From Hyaloraphidium curvatum (Eukaryota > Monoblepharomycota > Hyaloraphidiomycetes > Hyaloraphidiales > Hyaloraphidiaceae), in NCBI GenBank assembly GCA_025558095.1, contig JAIVFI010000029.1, forward strand, positions 434,001 to 498,000: a stretch of DNA of 64,000 bases, read 5' to 3'. Within the stretch, counting starts at the first letter, position 1; the number at the start of each line of letters is the position of its first letter. Positions 9,525 through 18,885 of this stretch are shown here, piece by piece. The position numbers were made by a program, and so were the translations under genes. The notes beneath the pieces were generated by a model that saw only the letters and a program-made list of their open reading frames with translations, ran no database searches and was not told the origin of the DNA.

Positions 9525-10446
9525 TCGAAGATGGAAGGAACCCGGGTTTGACACCATAGCTGATTCGTTCGGAGCTTAGTCAAATACTCTTCAACCTGTA
9601 CTTGGTCTCCAAGTGGTTCATTCCATTCGCGACTTTGTCGATTCCGGAGCTCGCTCAGCAGTCGCTTCCCGAGAGCGACGACGGCAAATGTCGGGCGGGT
9701 TGCAAGCGTCCAGACCGCATCTTTTGCGGCCGGCGCGTAATGCCGCCCTTTTCAGCTGTTCCCTGCGAAAAACGACAGCCGGAGGCAGGGAGCGAGAGGC
9801 CGGGCCGGTGTTGCGCCGGGTTCGGTCGGACAAGCTGGGGCTCCCAAGTTGTCTTCGGAGCGCAAACGGAGAGCCGAGGATGAAACCGGGTGATTGCCCT
9901 GACACAAGGGGCGAAGGTCCATTGTAGTGTGCGTTGCGGGACGAGCATCGGCGGTCGACTTCGGCCTCCACGGCCGCAGAGCCCTCCAAGTACCCTGCGA
10001 ACCGTGCGCCAAGGCGCCTGCGTCTCCAAAGGCGACAGGGGTCGGCGACACCTGCGCGCGACGGTGCCGGTGCAACTTTTCCGCAAGGTGGTCGGTTTCT
10101 GAGAGGGCCGAAATGGCGCCGAATATATACAATGGCGCCGAACGGAAACCGCGATGGAGCCGCCATCCGGGCAGCCGCTGGGCAGCTCGGGGCGGCGGCG
10201 ACCGGAAAAACGGCAGGCGGATGCCGTGCGGCGTAGTGGACGGCGCCACGGGATCCCTTGGGGCTTGGGGCCCCGGAGTGTGGAGGTGGGATTCGTCGCG
10301 CTCAGACTCCGCCACGCACCACGCCGCTTCCCGGTTCCGATCTTCCGAACCCCAGCTCCGATATAAGGGCAAGCACCGGCAGGCGGAAGATCATCAGCAA
10401 AGAATCCATCGATCAACCTCTTCGATCGACAGCACTCCAAAACGAC
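9525..10446. other. Intergenic region of 0.9 kb
   Basis: No convincing gene was found. Long open frames here (for example on the minus strand) are Arg-rich, lack conserved motifs and run antisense into the next gene. It probably holds the terminator of the NTF2-like gene and the promoter of the secreted Cys-rich gene. Confidence 0.5.
10361..10367 (+). promoter_or_regulatory. TATA-like box ATATAAG
   Basis: ATATAAG lies 86 nt upstream of the ATG at 10447 in a region otherwise poor in A+T. The position is right for a core promoter with a short leader. Inferred from position and composition only. Confidence 0.45.
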
Positions 10447-11790
10447 ATGAAGTCGCTTCTCGCCCTCGTCGCGGCCGCCGCTGCCCTCCTGCCCGCCGCG
10501 TCGGCCACCAGCCAGAACCAGTACCGGCCCCCGTCGGACATCCTCCCCGAGCGCGGCATGGAATGGCGCTTCCTCGGCTGCCGGCCGACCGACGTCGGCC
10601 TGGCTGACGTTTGCCGCGCGGGCATGCCGGACTCGTTCTACGCCAACGCTGTCTTCTCCGAGCTCAACGGACGCCAGCCCAGCTACGCCACATGCGGCGG
10701 CGACACGCCCTACGCCTCGTGGTGCGGCGCCCGCAACCCCGGCGTCTCCAACCCCACCTGCATCAAGTCGTGCGCCGATGGAGGCGCCTTCGTGATGGTC
10801 GGCAATTTCTACGACACGGTCGCCTGCCTGGGCAGCGACTACCGCACATGCTCCTGGTTCTCGGACTCGGCCTGCACGCAGCTGCAGCCCCTCTCCAAGC
10901 CGATCACCACCGTCGCCATGGACGTCGCCTGCCCCGTCGGAGGCGGCTCCGGAGGGTGGTGCCTCGAGGCCACCAAGGTTGTGCTCCAGGCTCAGGCGCC
11001 CAGCAGCTGCACCGCGCCCCCTCCGCCCCCCCCTCCGCCGGTCTCCTCGTGCGCCGCTCCCAAGGGCGGCCCCGACTACGGCGGCTCCGGATTCGTCTGC
11101 ATCAAGGCCGCCGGCGCTGATTCCTACACGCCCGTCAAGGTGACCATGTGGAACGACGCCGCCTGCATGAGCCTCGACTCCAGGAACTGCGTCTGGGCCG
11201 ACGCCGCCTGCTGCGCCGCCCTGGCCGCCTCGGCCGACAACACGACCCCGTACATGAGCGCCGGCCCGATCCACGCCGCCGTATGGGGCAGCACCGGCTA
11301 CGAAGACCCTCAGGGCTGGGCCGTCCAGGGCCTCGCGGCGCACGGCAGCTCCGTCGTCGCTCCGCCGGCGTCGGGCACCAAGGGCTGCATCAAGCGCGTC
11401 GAGAGCGGCTGCGTCGGCGGGCGCTACAACAATCCCGTCCTGGTGGCCAAGGAAGTGTGCGACTCGGCGAGCTCGGCGAAGCCGGTTGCCTACCTCGGCC
11501 ACGAGCACCTTGGGGAGGACGGATGCGGCGTCTACGGCTACAGGGTCGCCGCCAGCTGCCTTGTCACCGACTCTACTTGCGGCGAGGCCGCCAAGGACGT
11601 CGCCGTCTCCACCGTGCGCGGCCCGGCCGAGTACGACAGCGGAGCCTGCGTCTTTCCCGGGCCCAACTCGCAGATTAACGTCGCCGAGGGCTGCACCAAG
11701 GCCTGCAACGTCTCGGCCGAGGGCAAGGGCTTCGCCGCGTGGGAGTGCCGTGGCCAGGAGATGTTCTGCACCTGCGCCTCGCTCGCTTGA
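10447..11790 (+). CDS. Secreted cysteine-rich protein
   Basis: 447-residue single-exon protein. Residues 1-21 (MKSLLALVAAAAALLPAASA) are a clear signal peptide. The mature protein has many cysteines in two parts, before and after a proline run (TAPPPPPPPPVSSC near residue 195), suggesting two disulphide-rich modules joined by a Pro linker. Phrases such as W-FLGC, SWCGARNPG and TACNVSAEGKGFAAW-C recall WSC-like carbohydrate-binding modules, but I cannot assign a family. It is probably extracellular or cell-wall associated. A TATA-like box stands upstream. Confidence 0.75.
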   Translation: MKSLLALVAAAAALLPAASATSQNQYRPPSDILPERGMEWRFLGCRPTDVGLADVCRAGMPDSFYANAVFSELNGRQPSYATCGGDTPYASWCGARNPGVSNPTCIKSCADGGAFVMVGNFYDTVACLGSDYRTCSWFSDSACTQLQPLSKPITTVAMDVACPVGGGSGGWCLEATKVVLQAQAPSSCTAPPPPPPPPVSSCAAPKGGPDYGGSGFVCIKAAGADSYTPVKVTMWNDAACMSLDSRNCVWADAACCAALAASADNTTPYMSAGPIHAAVWGSTGYEDPQGWAVQGLAAHGSSVVAPPASGTKGCIKRVESGCVGGRYNNPVLVAKEVCDSASSAKPVAYLGHEHLGEDGCGVYGYRVAASCLVTDSTCGEAAKDVAVSTVRGPAEYDSGACVFPGPNSQINVAEGCTKACNVSAEGKGFAAWECRGQEMFCTCASLA

Positions 11791-12084
11791 ACAAAGACAG
11801 GCACCACATGCTATGCCTCGATTCCAGATATCAATACCGTGTAGAACTTGCTCTGTCTAAAGCGATACCGATTCACTTCTATCCGCATCTTTCCATCTCC
11901 TTGCATTGTCCTTCGTCACCACGTTTGGCTTGTCTCGGAAGCTGTCCGAGACAACGAGACACGCTAGGTCCCTTACTCAGGGTCCAAGCGCCTGTAAACG
12001 CCACCCGCAAACGAACCCGGCTACAGCTCCAGAAAGCGTCTCTTTCGGAGATCTTGATATTGCATTTCGAACAAAGGCGGATAA

Positions 12085-12564
12085 ATGGCCGACGTGGAGC
12101 ACCAGGAGCCCCCGCGCCAGACGCCGACGTCCAACAGCCTGCAGGAAGTGGAAGACGCCATCATGGTGGCTGTCATGGAGGAATCGCTGCTCGAGTCGCA
12201 GCCGGCGCAGTCGCCGCCGCGGCCGCCCTCGCCGCCGCCGCTCGCCACAGACACGAGCTTGTCGACGGGCGTACCGGTGCCGAATATCATCGAAAAGATG
12301 CCCGAGGAGGTTCGCACAAGGGAGCACAGGCGCGTCTATTGGGACGAGCGCCTGGAGAGATATGAGGCCGTTGTCAACTCTTCCGTGCTACCGGATGAGG
12401 AGAAAAAGGATCTACTCCACAAGCTGGCTGCGGTACGGGAGGAGGTCGAGAGGGTGTGGTCGAAAGCTGTGCAGTACTCACGCGAGGATATCGAGCGCAT
12501 CGTGGGCATGAGAGAGAAGGTGCTCGCAGAGATGGGCGAAAAGAAGCTGGAGATCGAGGTCTGA
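12085..12564 (+). CDS. Small helical protein of unknown function
   Basis: 159 residues. The N-terminal segment EVEDAIMVAVMEESLLES is an acidic amphipathic helix that loosely resembles a ubiquitin-interacting motif, although the Ala-to-Ser spacing is one residue off. A Pro-rich linker (QSPPRPPSPPP) follows. The C-terminal 80 residues are highly charged and helical, likely coiled coil (ERYEAVVNS, LAAVREEVERVWSKAV, ending EKKLEIEV). No family is recognised. The frame starts at the first ATG and has no in-frame stop over a GC-rich background, so the gene is likely but not certain. Confidence 0.5.
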   Translation: MADVEHQEPPRQTPTSNSLQEVEDAIMVAVMEESLLESQPAQSPPRPPSPPPLATDTSLSTGVPVPNIIEKMPEEVRTREHRRVYWDERLERYEAVVNSSVLPDEEKKDLLHKLAAVREEVERVWSKAVQYSREDIERIVGMREKVLAEMGEKKLEIEV

Positions 12565-12709
12565 GGACAGAGCATCGCGGAGTCGGCCAGAGTATGCACA
12601 TTATGCTTTTGGACTCTTCGCCTACCGCGGTGGTGATCGATTGTTGGTGTTCTCTCGAATGTAGGAACGGAAACTGGGTCAACAGTATCTATGGGCTTCG
12701 AACGACATC

Positions 12710-15700
12710 CTAGTTCCCATCGTCGTGCACCTCCTCCAGCCCTTCAATCACCCTGTCCACCTTTGTCTTGCCGTGCGCCTCGTGGATGATCCCCACCGCC
12801 GAGAACACCGCGTTCTCGTTGATCACCATCCCGCCCGCCGCCTCGGCCAGCATGTGCGCGATGTGCTTCTGCGACGCGTCCGCGGCCTTCCACCGCCTGC
12901 TCAGCGGCCCCATGATCCGCAGGTGCTCCTCCGTGTCCGCGATGGCCTTGCGCACCGCGCCGGCGTGGTCGCCCGCGTGGGTGGTGGCGACCAGCTTGGC
13001 GTAGGTGAAGTTGGCCAGGAGGTACCGGAAGAAGAAGGTCTGCGAGCCGCACCACATGACGAATGGCGGCAGCTGCTGCATCACGCGGTCGCCGCCCTTT
13101 TCCAGCAGCGCCTGGAGGATGTGCGACACCCGCTGCGTGTGGAAGTGGCACTGCGCGGCGGGGGAGGGGCAGTATGCGCCCGGTTTGAGCCGCGCGTCGG
13201 GGCCCTCGGCGAGCCACTGCGGTTCCATGGGGAAAGGGAACTCGGCAGGCCCGCCGCGCTCGGCGGGGGCCGAAGGGCCGCACGGGATGCCGAAGAGGGG
13301 CTGGTGCTTCATCCACATGCGCGTCGAGGGGCTCTCGGGGTCCGGCACCTTGGGCGCGAACAGCAGGGCGTAGGAGGTGTGCAAGTAGATGAGCAAATGG
13401 GCCGCCTCGGCCCTCCTCTCGAAGGGGACCGCGATCCCCGGGGCTGCGGGATCCAGGAACAGCTCCGGCGCCGACTCCAGGAAGGCGTAGTAGCCCGGCA
13501 GCCGGCTGTAGACCGTGTCCGCGAACCCGAGCACCTCGCGGAACATCTCCACCGCCTGCTTCCTCGCGAGCCGGACGTGCAGCTTCTCCTGCTCCGAAGG
13601 CGCCGTGTACGGGTCCACCCTGTGCGCTGCGCAGAACTGCAGCCACCGCACCACCTCGCCCAGCGCGCGGTGGATCATGATCACGAGGCCCCACTCAGAC
13701 CAGCCGCGCCAGTCCGGCTGCGAGAGCAGGTCGTGGTCCGGGAGCGTCATGTAGGCCGCGGGGATGTTGGCCCCGATGGGCTCGAGATATGTGCCGTCGG
13801 GCGCGGGGGGCTGCGCCCAGAGGGCCTCGGGCAGGGGGAGATGCGGGTGCGCGGAGTCGGAGGGTATAAGGGGCGGCCGGTCGGAGAGCACCATGCCTGG
13901 AAGCGAGGGAAGGCAGGAACGATCAACGATGCCCCGAGATCACCGCCCAATGCCAAACCCACCGATCTTGTCCATCATGAAGACCGTCCACCACACCCTC
14001 CTGTCCATCTCCCTCTCGATCCACCCCCTCCCCGCCCCCCTCCCCCCCTCCTCCTCGTCTTCGTGGTTCAGCCCGAGCTGCCTGGCCGTGTTGACCGCCA
14101 TCGTCATCAGCCCGTCCGTCACTGGCCCCGACCCGGCCTTCCAGCTCGTCGCCGTCGCCACCCCGCAAAAGAACAGCGCCATCACCGCCTCCCTCCCCCC
14201 CGACCCGCCGACGAACACGAGCATCCGCCGCGCGCGCTCAAGCAGGCCGGCGCCGACCGCGAACCTCCGCGGGCCGAGGTCCTCGACCATGGGGGCGACC
14301 AGGGCCGCCATGGAGAAGAGAAGCCAGGGCGGCTTGAGGTGGATCTCATCCCAGAATGAGCGGTGGAAGACGGTGGAGAGGGTATCCATGTAGCGCGTGA
14401 AGTTGAGGACGAGCTGGGTGATGACGCCGAAGGGGGGGAGCTCGGGGAGGTCCGAAAAGAGGGAGGGGTTCGACGGGACCTCGCCGGCCGGGGTGCTGCC
14501 GACCTGCATGCGGGGCGTGTGGACCAGCTGCAGCGCCGAGGAGGGTTCGGGGGGTGAGGGCATGCCCGGCGGCGGGTCCCACTGCGGCTGGGCGGGGGTG
14601 AAGTAGTCCGGAACCGAAGCGAGGCCCATGCCCGAAAGGAAGGCGCCCGGGCTGACGATCGTAACCAGGCCGTCCTCGCCGATCATCTCAAATCCGGGCT
14701 GCAGGGGTTGCTGTTGCTGCGGAAGGTACGGAAGGGAGCCCGACGAGGCGGCAAAAACAGCTCCGCCGTCCTGCATGCTGTCCGTCCCCTCCGCCGACGG
14801 CGTGTCATCCTCCGTTTTGACCCGGTCCGAAACGGTCGAGCGGGGTTGTCCCGTGAAGGATGCAGCGACCGACGGGTCCGACATCCTCCTCAGCCCCCTT
14901 AGCTCCCCGCTCCCTTCGATCCCCGCCTCCACCGCGCGCAGCATCTGCTCCCCGATGCCCGCCAACCCGGGCGCCATGTACGGGATCCTCGGCCCCGCGG
15001 CCTCCATCTCCCTCCTGAACCGGTCAAAGTCCGTCTCGGTGCCCGCGCGGGGGGAGGGCGGGATTTCGGCGACCGCGGGCCCGGCAAACGGGATGCGCGG
15101 CGGGCCGGCTTCCATCTCGCGGCGGAAGCGGTCGAACTCCGATTCCTGCGCCGTGCGGGGGGAAGTCCCCGGGGGTACAGCGGCGGGGGTACCGCCCGAA
15201 GCGGAGGAGGCGCTGACAGAGCGTGACGAACTCCAGCTGGCCGAGTGCGACACGGGCTTGGCGAAGTAGTCCTCGTTACCGCCGGTGTCGCCGGCCAGCG
15301 GGGTCGGGGTGAGGCCGGTGTTGGGCAGGCCGTTGGCGATGGAGACGCCCAGGCCGGGGGTGTCGGATTCGTTGTAGATGTAGCGCGAAGGGGTGAGCGG
15401 GGTCGGGGCGCCCGTCGGTGGGGTGAGGATTGCCTGGTGCGCGAAGGAGTCGCCGGTGGGGAGGGCAGGGTAACCACCGGGGGGCGAGAAGGGGGCCGGG
15501 GAGTTGGCGCCGAGGGGAGGGGCGGCCGACGACGCGCCGATGTACTGGAACTGGTCCCGGCCGGCGGGGTAGAGCGGCGGCAGGACGGGCCGGAAGGGGT
15601 CGACAGGTCCGGCACCTGCGACCAGCCCCACGCCGTTGTAGAGGTGCGCAGCCGGCTGCGCGGCGTAGACGAAGGTCTGCGGGAACCCCGGCTGCTGCGT

Positions 15701-16210
15701 CGGGTGCCACTGCAGCGGGTAGCCGGCCGGCAGCCCGGCATACGGGGCCTGCACGTCCTGCGGGAACTGCCCGTAGAGCAGATGGTGGGCGTAGGCGGGG
15801 TCCGGCGCCGCCGCCGCGTCCGAGTTGGCGAGAACGTCTCCCTGCGTTGGGGCGGGCCCCGCCGCTGTCCCCGCCGCCTTGGACACCCTGCGCTTTGCCG
15901 GCGCCGGCTTCTGCTCGTCGCCGCCGGAGCCGCTGCCGCTGTCGTGCGCGCGGCCCGGCCGGAAGCCCTTCGGCGGGCCGCGCTTCTTGACCTCGCGCGA
16001 GAACACGCAGTCCTTCCCGGCGGCGGCGCACAGCGCGCACGGCTGCAGCCCCGAGCAGCGGCGCCGCCGCCGCACGCAGTGGTCGCACGCCTGCGTGATG
16101 CGCTCGCGCGGCTTGCGCTCCTTGGTGTACTGCAGGTCGACGTTGGGGTTGCCGCCGCCGCCGCCGCCGCGCCCGCCGCCGGGGCCCGCGCCGCCGCCCT
16201 CGCCGGCCAT
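12710..16210 (-). CDS. Zn2Cys6 fungal transcription factor 1
   Basis: Two exons, 16210-13963 and 13896-12710, encode 1144 residues. The 66-nt intron (13962-13897, donor GTGGGT, acceptor CAG) keeps phase 1. It joins MMDKIG to MVLSDRPPLIP, giving the family's M-D-x-x-x-x-x-L-x-x-R-P-P signature. After a Gly-rich N-terminus, the DNA-binding domain reads C-D-H-C, x6, C, x5, C-x2-C, x6, C (Cys42 to about Cys70) with the basic RRRRR loop. A long disordered Pro/Ser/Tyr-rich region follows, then the fungal_trans middle homology region in the second half (helices such as WWTVF, AAHRVDPYT and KHIAHMLAEAAGG). It is a nuclear sequence-specific regulator; targets are unknown. The frame is open 5' of the ATG, but that sequence looks non-coding. 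Confidence 0.85.
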
Positions 16211-17160
16211 GGTGGCGGTGTCCGCGCGCGGCACGCGGGCTCGGCCGGTGTCCGCAGGGGGCCGTCCGAGCGGCAGCTGACGAAATTGGTCCAGACTCCG
16301 TCGAGAAACGCCGCCGCCTCCGACCGCACAGCGGCCCGCACAGCTCCGAATCCAGCGGATCGGGGTCCCAATGACCGATGGGGCACTCCTCCAGAACTCC
16401 ATGTACCGATGCGCGGCGTCCGAGCTCTCGGTCTCTGTCCGTGGGAGCTCCAGCGGTGGCCGTCTAACGGCGGTTAAACGACCGCGCCCCGATGCCCTTG
16501 CACTGGATCTTCGTTCCTCGGGTTCGGTGCCGTTGCGATCTGCTCGACGTCGAAAAGGACGAATGCAGCTGAATGCGCCCGGATTCGGCGGTTTGCGTCC
16601 TTGGTCTTGCCCCAAAAGTGCCCCCCGTCGCCGCAGGCAACTTGCTGAGCCGTCCGGTGTCCCGAGTCGATTCATCCAGAAAGCCCAATCGAGGCGGCAA
16701 TAAGGAAGAGCTTCATCGGGGATGGCGGCGCGCCACTCGGAGCAATGGAAAGGAGGCGGCACCGCACAGGAAAGAGATCGCGGGGTTCCGAAAAAGGTTC
16801 CGCACAGTCTTGGCGCGTCCGATGGCACCTTTGGAACTCCCAGAACGCGCAAAAAAAAGCTCCGCACATGAAAGAACGCGAAGGAGATAAACAGGCGCGG
16901 GGAGGTTGACGACTGGAGCTGGTGGGCTTCCAGCCCGGGCGGGGGGCCCTTGCTAGGCGAGCCAAAGCTACCGACCCGCGGCCCGTACGAGCCCGTACAG
17001 AGAGGAAGAGCTTGATGATTTTTTGCCGCTCACAGGTATTCGCTCGTCGCTGCGGATTGCCACTTCGCAGGCTGAGATCATCAAAAAACGCGTTCGAGCA
17101 ACGCGAAACGGGCCCTTCCCCCGATATCCGCGTCTTTACCGTGCTCTTTTCACGTCAGAA
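16211..17160. other. Divergent intergenic region, 0.95 kb
   Basis: It lies between the start of Zn2Cys6 factor 1 (minus) and the F-box/LRR-like gene (plus). No gene supported. Probably holds the promoters of both genes. Confidence 0.5.
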
Positions 17161-18738
17161 ATGATCTTCTCGTGGCTCCGGAGCGCCTTCGGGCCCGCGC
17201 GGGCGGAGGAGGTGGGCGGTCGCACCGAAACCGCGGAACCGCCCGCGGCGCCCGAGGAGCCGGTAGCGGCCGCGGAAGTCGCCGTCCCCGAAGAGGAGGC
17301 GCCCGCTGCAACGGTCGTGGAGAGTCCGATTCCGCGCCTGCCGCCTGAAGTGCTCGGGCTCATCGTCAAGTGGGCCAGCTATGTTACTCGGATCCAGCCC
17401 ACTCCTGACCGCATTTCGTACAGGTACGCGCTTCCTGCGTGCGGGCATCCCAACCGGACGGTGTCATGTAGCAGGTTCTGCACGTGTCGTTCTTGCGCCC
17501 TGTCGTGTGGGGCCGACGGGCGGCCGGAGACTGGGGAGGCGCTGCGCTCATCGTGCTGGACGCTCAGGAACCTCGCACGGGGTCCGTCGCTACAGTGCTT
17601 TCCCCCGCACGGATCGAGGAGCTTCTCGCACATCCTGGAAGCCCTGGAGCTGCCCTCGGATCTCCCCGAAGCCGGCGCGGGCACGCTTTTCCGCCGCGCA
17701 ATGTTCAACACCCCGCCACCGGAAGCCGCGCGTTTCCTTTCGATGGCTCCGAACCTGGTATCCCTAGTGATCTTTACGCAGCAGGTCGAGTACATGATTT
17801 CCGACGACGTCATGCTGGCCGCGGCGACGTGCACGTCCCTCCGCTCGCTCGAACTGGGCGGCATCCACTGCCACGCAGACGTGTTGCGGGACTCGCTTTC
17901 GGCCATGGCCAGCCTGGAGAGCCTGACGCTTTACTGGTACGGCAATGCCTCCTCTCTCTTCTTCAACGCCGTCGCGTACGGGGTCCCGCCCGGGCTCAAG
18001 GCGTTCTCGCTCCGCCCCAACACCAAGGCCTGCCACCCTGCGTGCGAGGAAAGCTGGCCCGAGATCCGCAACGCTCACCTTGCCAAGCTCTGCGAGAGGG
18101 TTGCGAGCCTCGAGAGGCTCCAGCTGCGGCACTGCAAGGAGCTGACCGACGCCTCGGTCGGCCCGGCGCTGGCGCGGCACGCGGAACTCAAGTTCCTCGA
18201 TCTCTCGGGCTGCCACGCTATCACGGATGTTTCTCTCGCGCGCCTGGAAGCCTGCGACATGAGCGTGCTCTCCATCACGGGCCTGGACGCCGTCACCGAC
18301 GTCTCCGTTGCACCGATACTCTCGCGTAGCTCGGCGTGGACCGCGATCGATCTCGCAGGGACGGCGGCGACTGATGCCTTGGTCAGCCTGCTCAGGACGA
18401 GGGGTGCCGAACTCCGCTACCTCTCGATCTCGGACACGAACTGCACCACCATCCCCGAGGAGTTCCTGCGGACGGCCAAGCACCTCGAACACCTCGGCCT
18501 CGGCGTCCGCTCCGTCAACGCGCGCCAGGTCGAAGCTCTCCGCTCCGTGCCACTCATCCGGAGCCTGACCATCGGCACCCCCGACGGACCGGAGACCGAG
18601 TGCGCCGTGCTGGGGATCGTGTACGCGCACCGGGCGACGCTAGAGAGGCTGTGCGTGGACGAGGCGGGGGAAGACTTGGTGGATGCGCTGGCGGGGATCC
18701 TGGACGACAGGGACAAGGTGGTCGGGGAGCATTTCTGA
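17161..18738 (+). CDS. F-box/leucine-rich-repeat-like protein, 5' third uncertain
   Basis: The ATG at 17161 opens MIFSWLRSAFG, then an acidic Ala/Glu/Pro region, then PRLPPEVLGLIVKWASYV, a good start for an F-box helix. From 17640 to the end the frame encodes leucine-rich repeats of the AMN1/FBXL type: LERLQLRHCKELTD, LKFLDLSGCHAITD, then VTDVSV and LRYLSISDTNC. In between (about 17370-17650) the annotated frame is Cys-rich and unconvincing, while frame +3 reads SFLRPVVWG and ARIEELLAH, which fits an F-box protein better. At least one intron and possibly a one-base error lie here; candidate signals are GTTACT at 17381 or GTACGC at 17427, with acceptors near 17426 and 17477. The expected role is substrate choice in an SCF ubiquitin ligase; substrates unknown. 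Confidence 0.6.
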   Translation: MIFSWLRSAFGPARAEEVGGRTETAEPPAAPEEPVAAAEVAVPEEEAPAATVVESPIPRLPPEVLGLIVKWASYVTRIQPTPDRISYRYALPACGHPNRTVSCSRFCTCRSCALSCGADGRPETGEALRSSCWTLRNLARGPSLQCFPPHGSRSFSHILEALELPSDLPEAGAGTLFRRAMFNTPPPEAARFLSMAPNLVSLVIFTQQVEYMISDDVMLAAATCTSLRSLELGGIHCHADVLRDSLSAMASLESLTLYWYGNASSLFFNAVAYGVPPGLKAFSLRPNTKACHPACEESWPEIRNAHLAKLCERVASLERLQLRHCKELTDASVGPALARHAELKFLDLSGCHAITDVSLARLEACDMSVLSITGLDAVTDVSVAPILSRSSAWTAIDLAGTAATDALVSLLRTRGAELRYLSISDTNCTTIPEEFLRTAKHLEHLGLGVRSVNARQVEALRSVPLIRSLTIGTPDGPETECAVLGIVYAHRATLERLCVDEAGEDLVDALAGILDDRDKVVGEHF

Positions 18739-18885
18739 TGACTCGATCGGGGCGCGGCAATAGACACGAAGCCGCGTGACACTGGTTATCTTCCGGTCAA
18801 CGCAACGCGCGGCGAACAGCAAGCCAAGACACGATTGGTGCGATTAGAGTATAATGATCAGACACAGAAGGGGCTAGATTGCCAT

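Noticed and set aside
9655-11508. 617-residue minus-strand open frame
   Set aside because: Runs antisense to the secreted Cys-rich gene, which has a signal peptide and TATA-like box; the frame has shadow composition.
16211-16867. N-terminal extension of Zn2Cys6 factor 1
   Set aside because: Open in frame but low-similarity, Arg/Ser-rich sequence; the ATG at 16210 gives the usual short lead before the zinc cluster.
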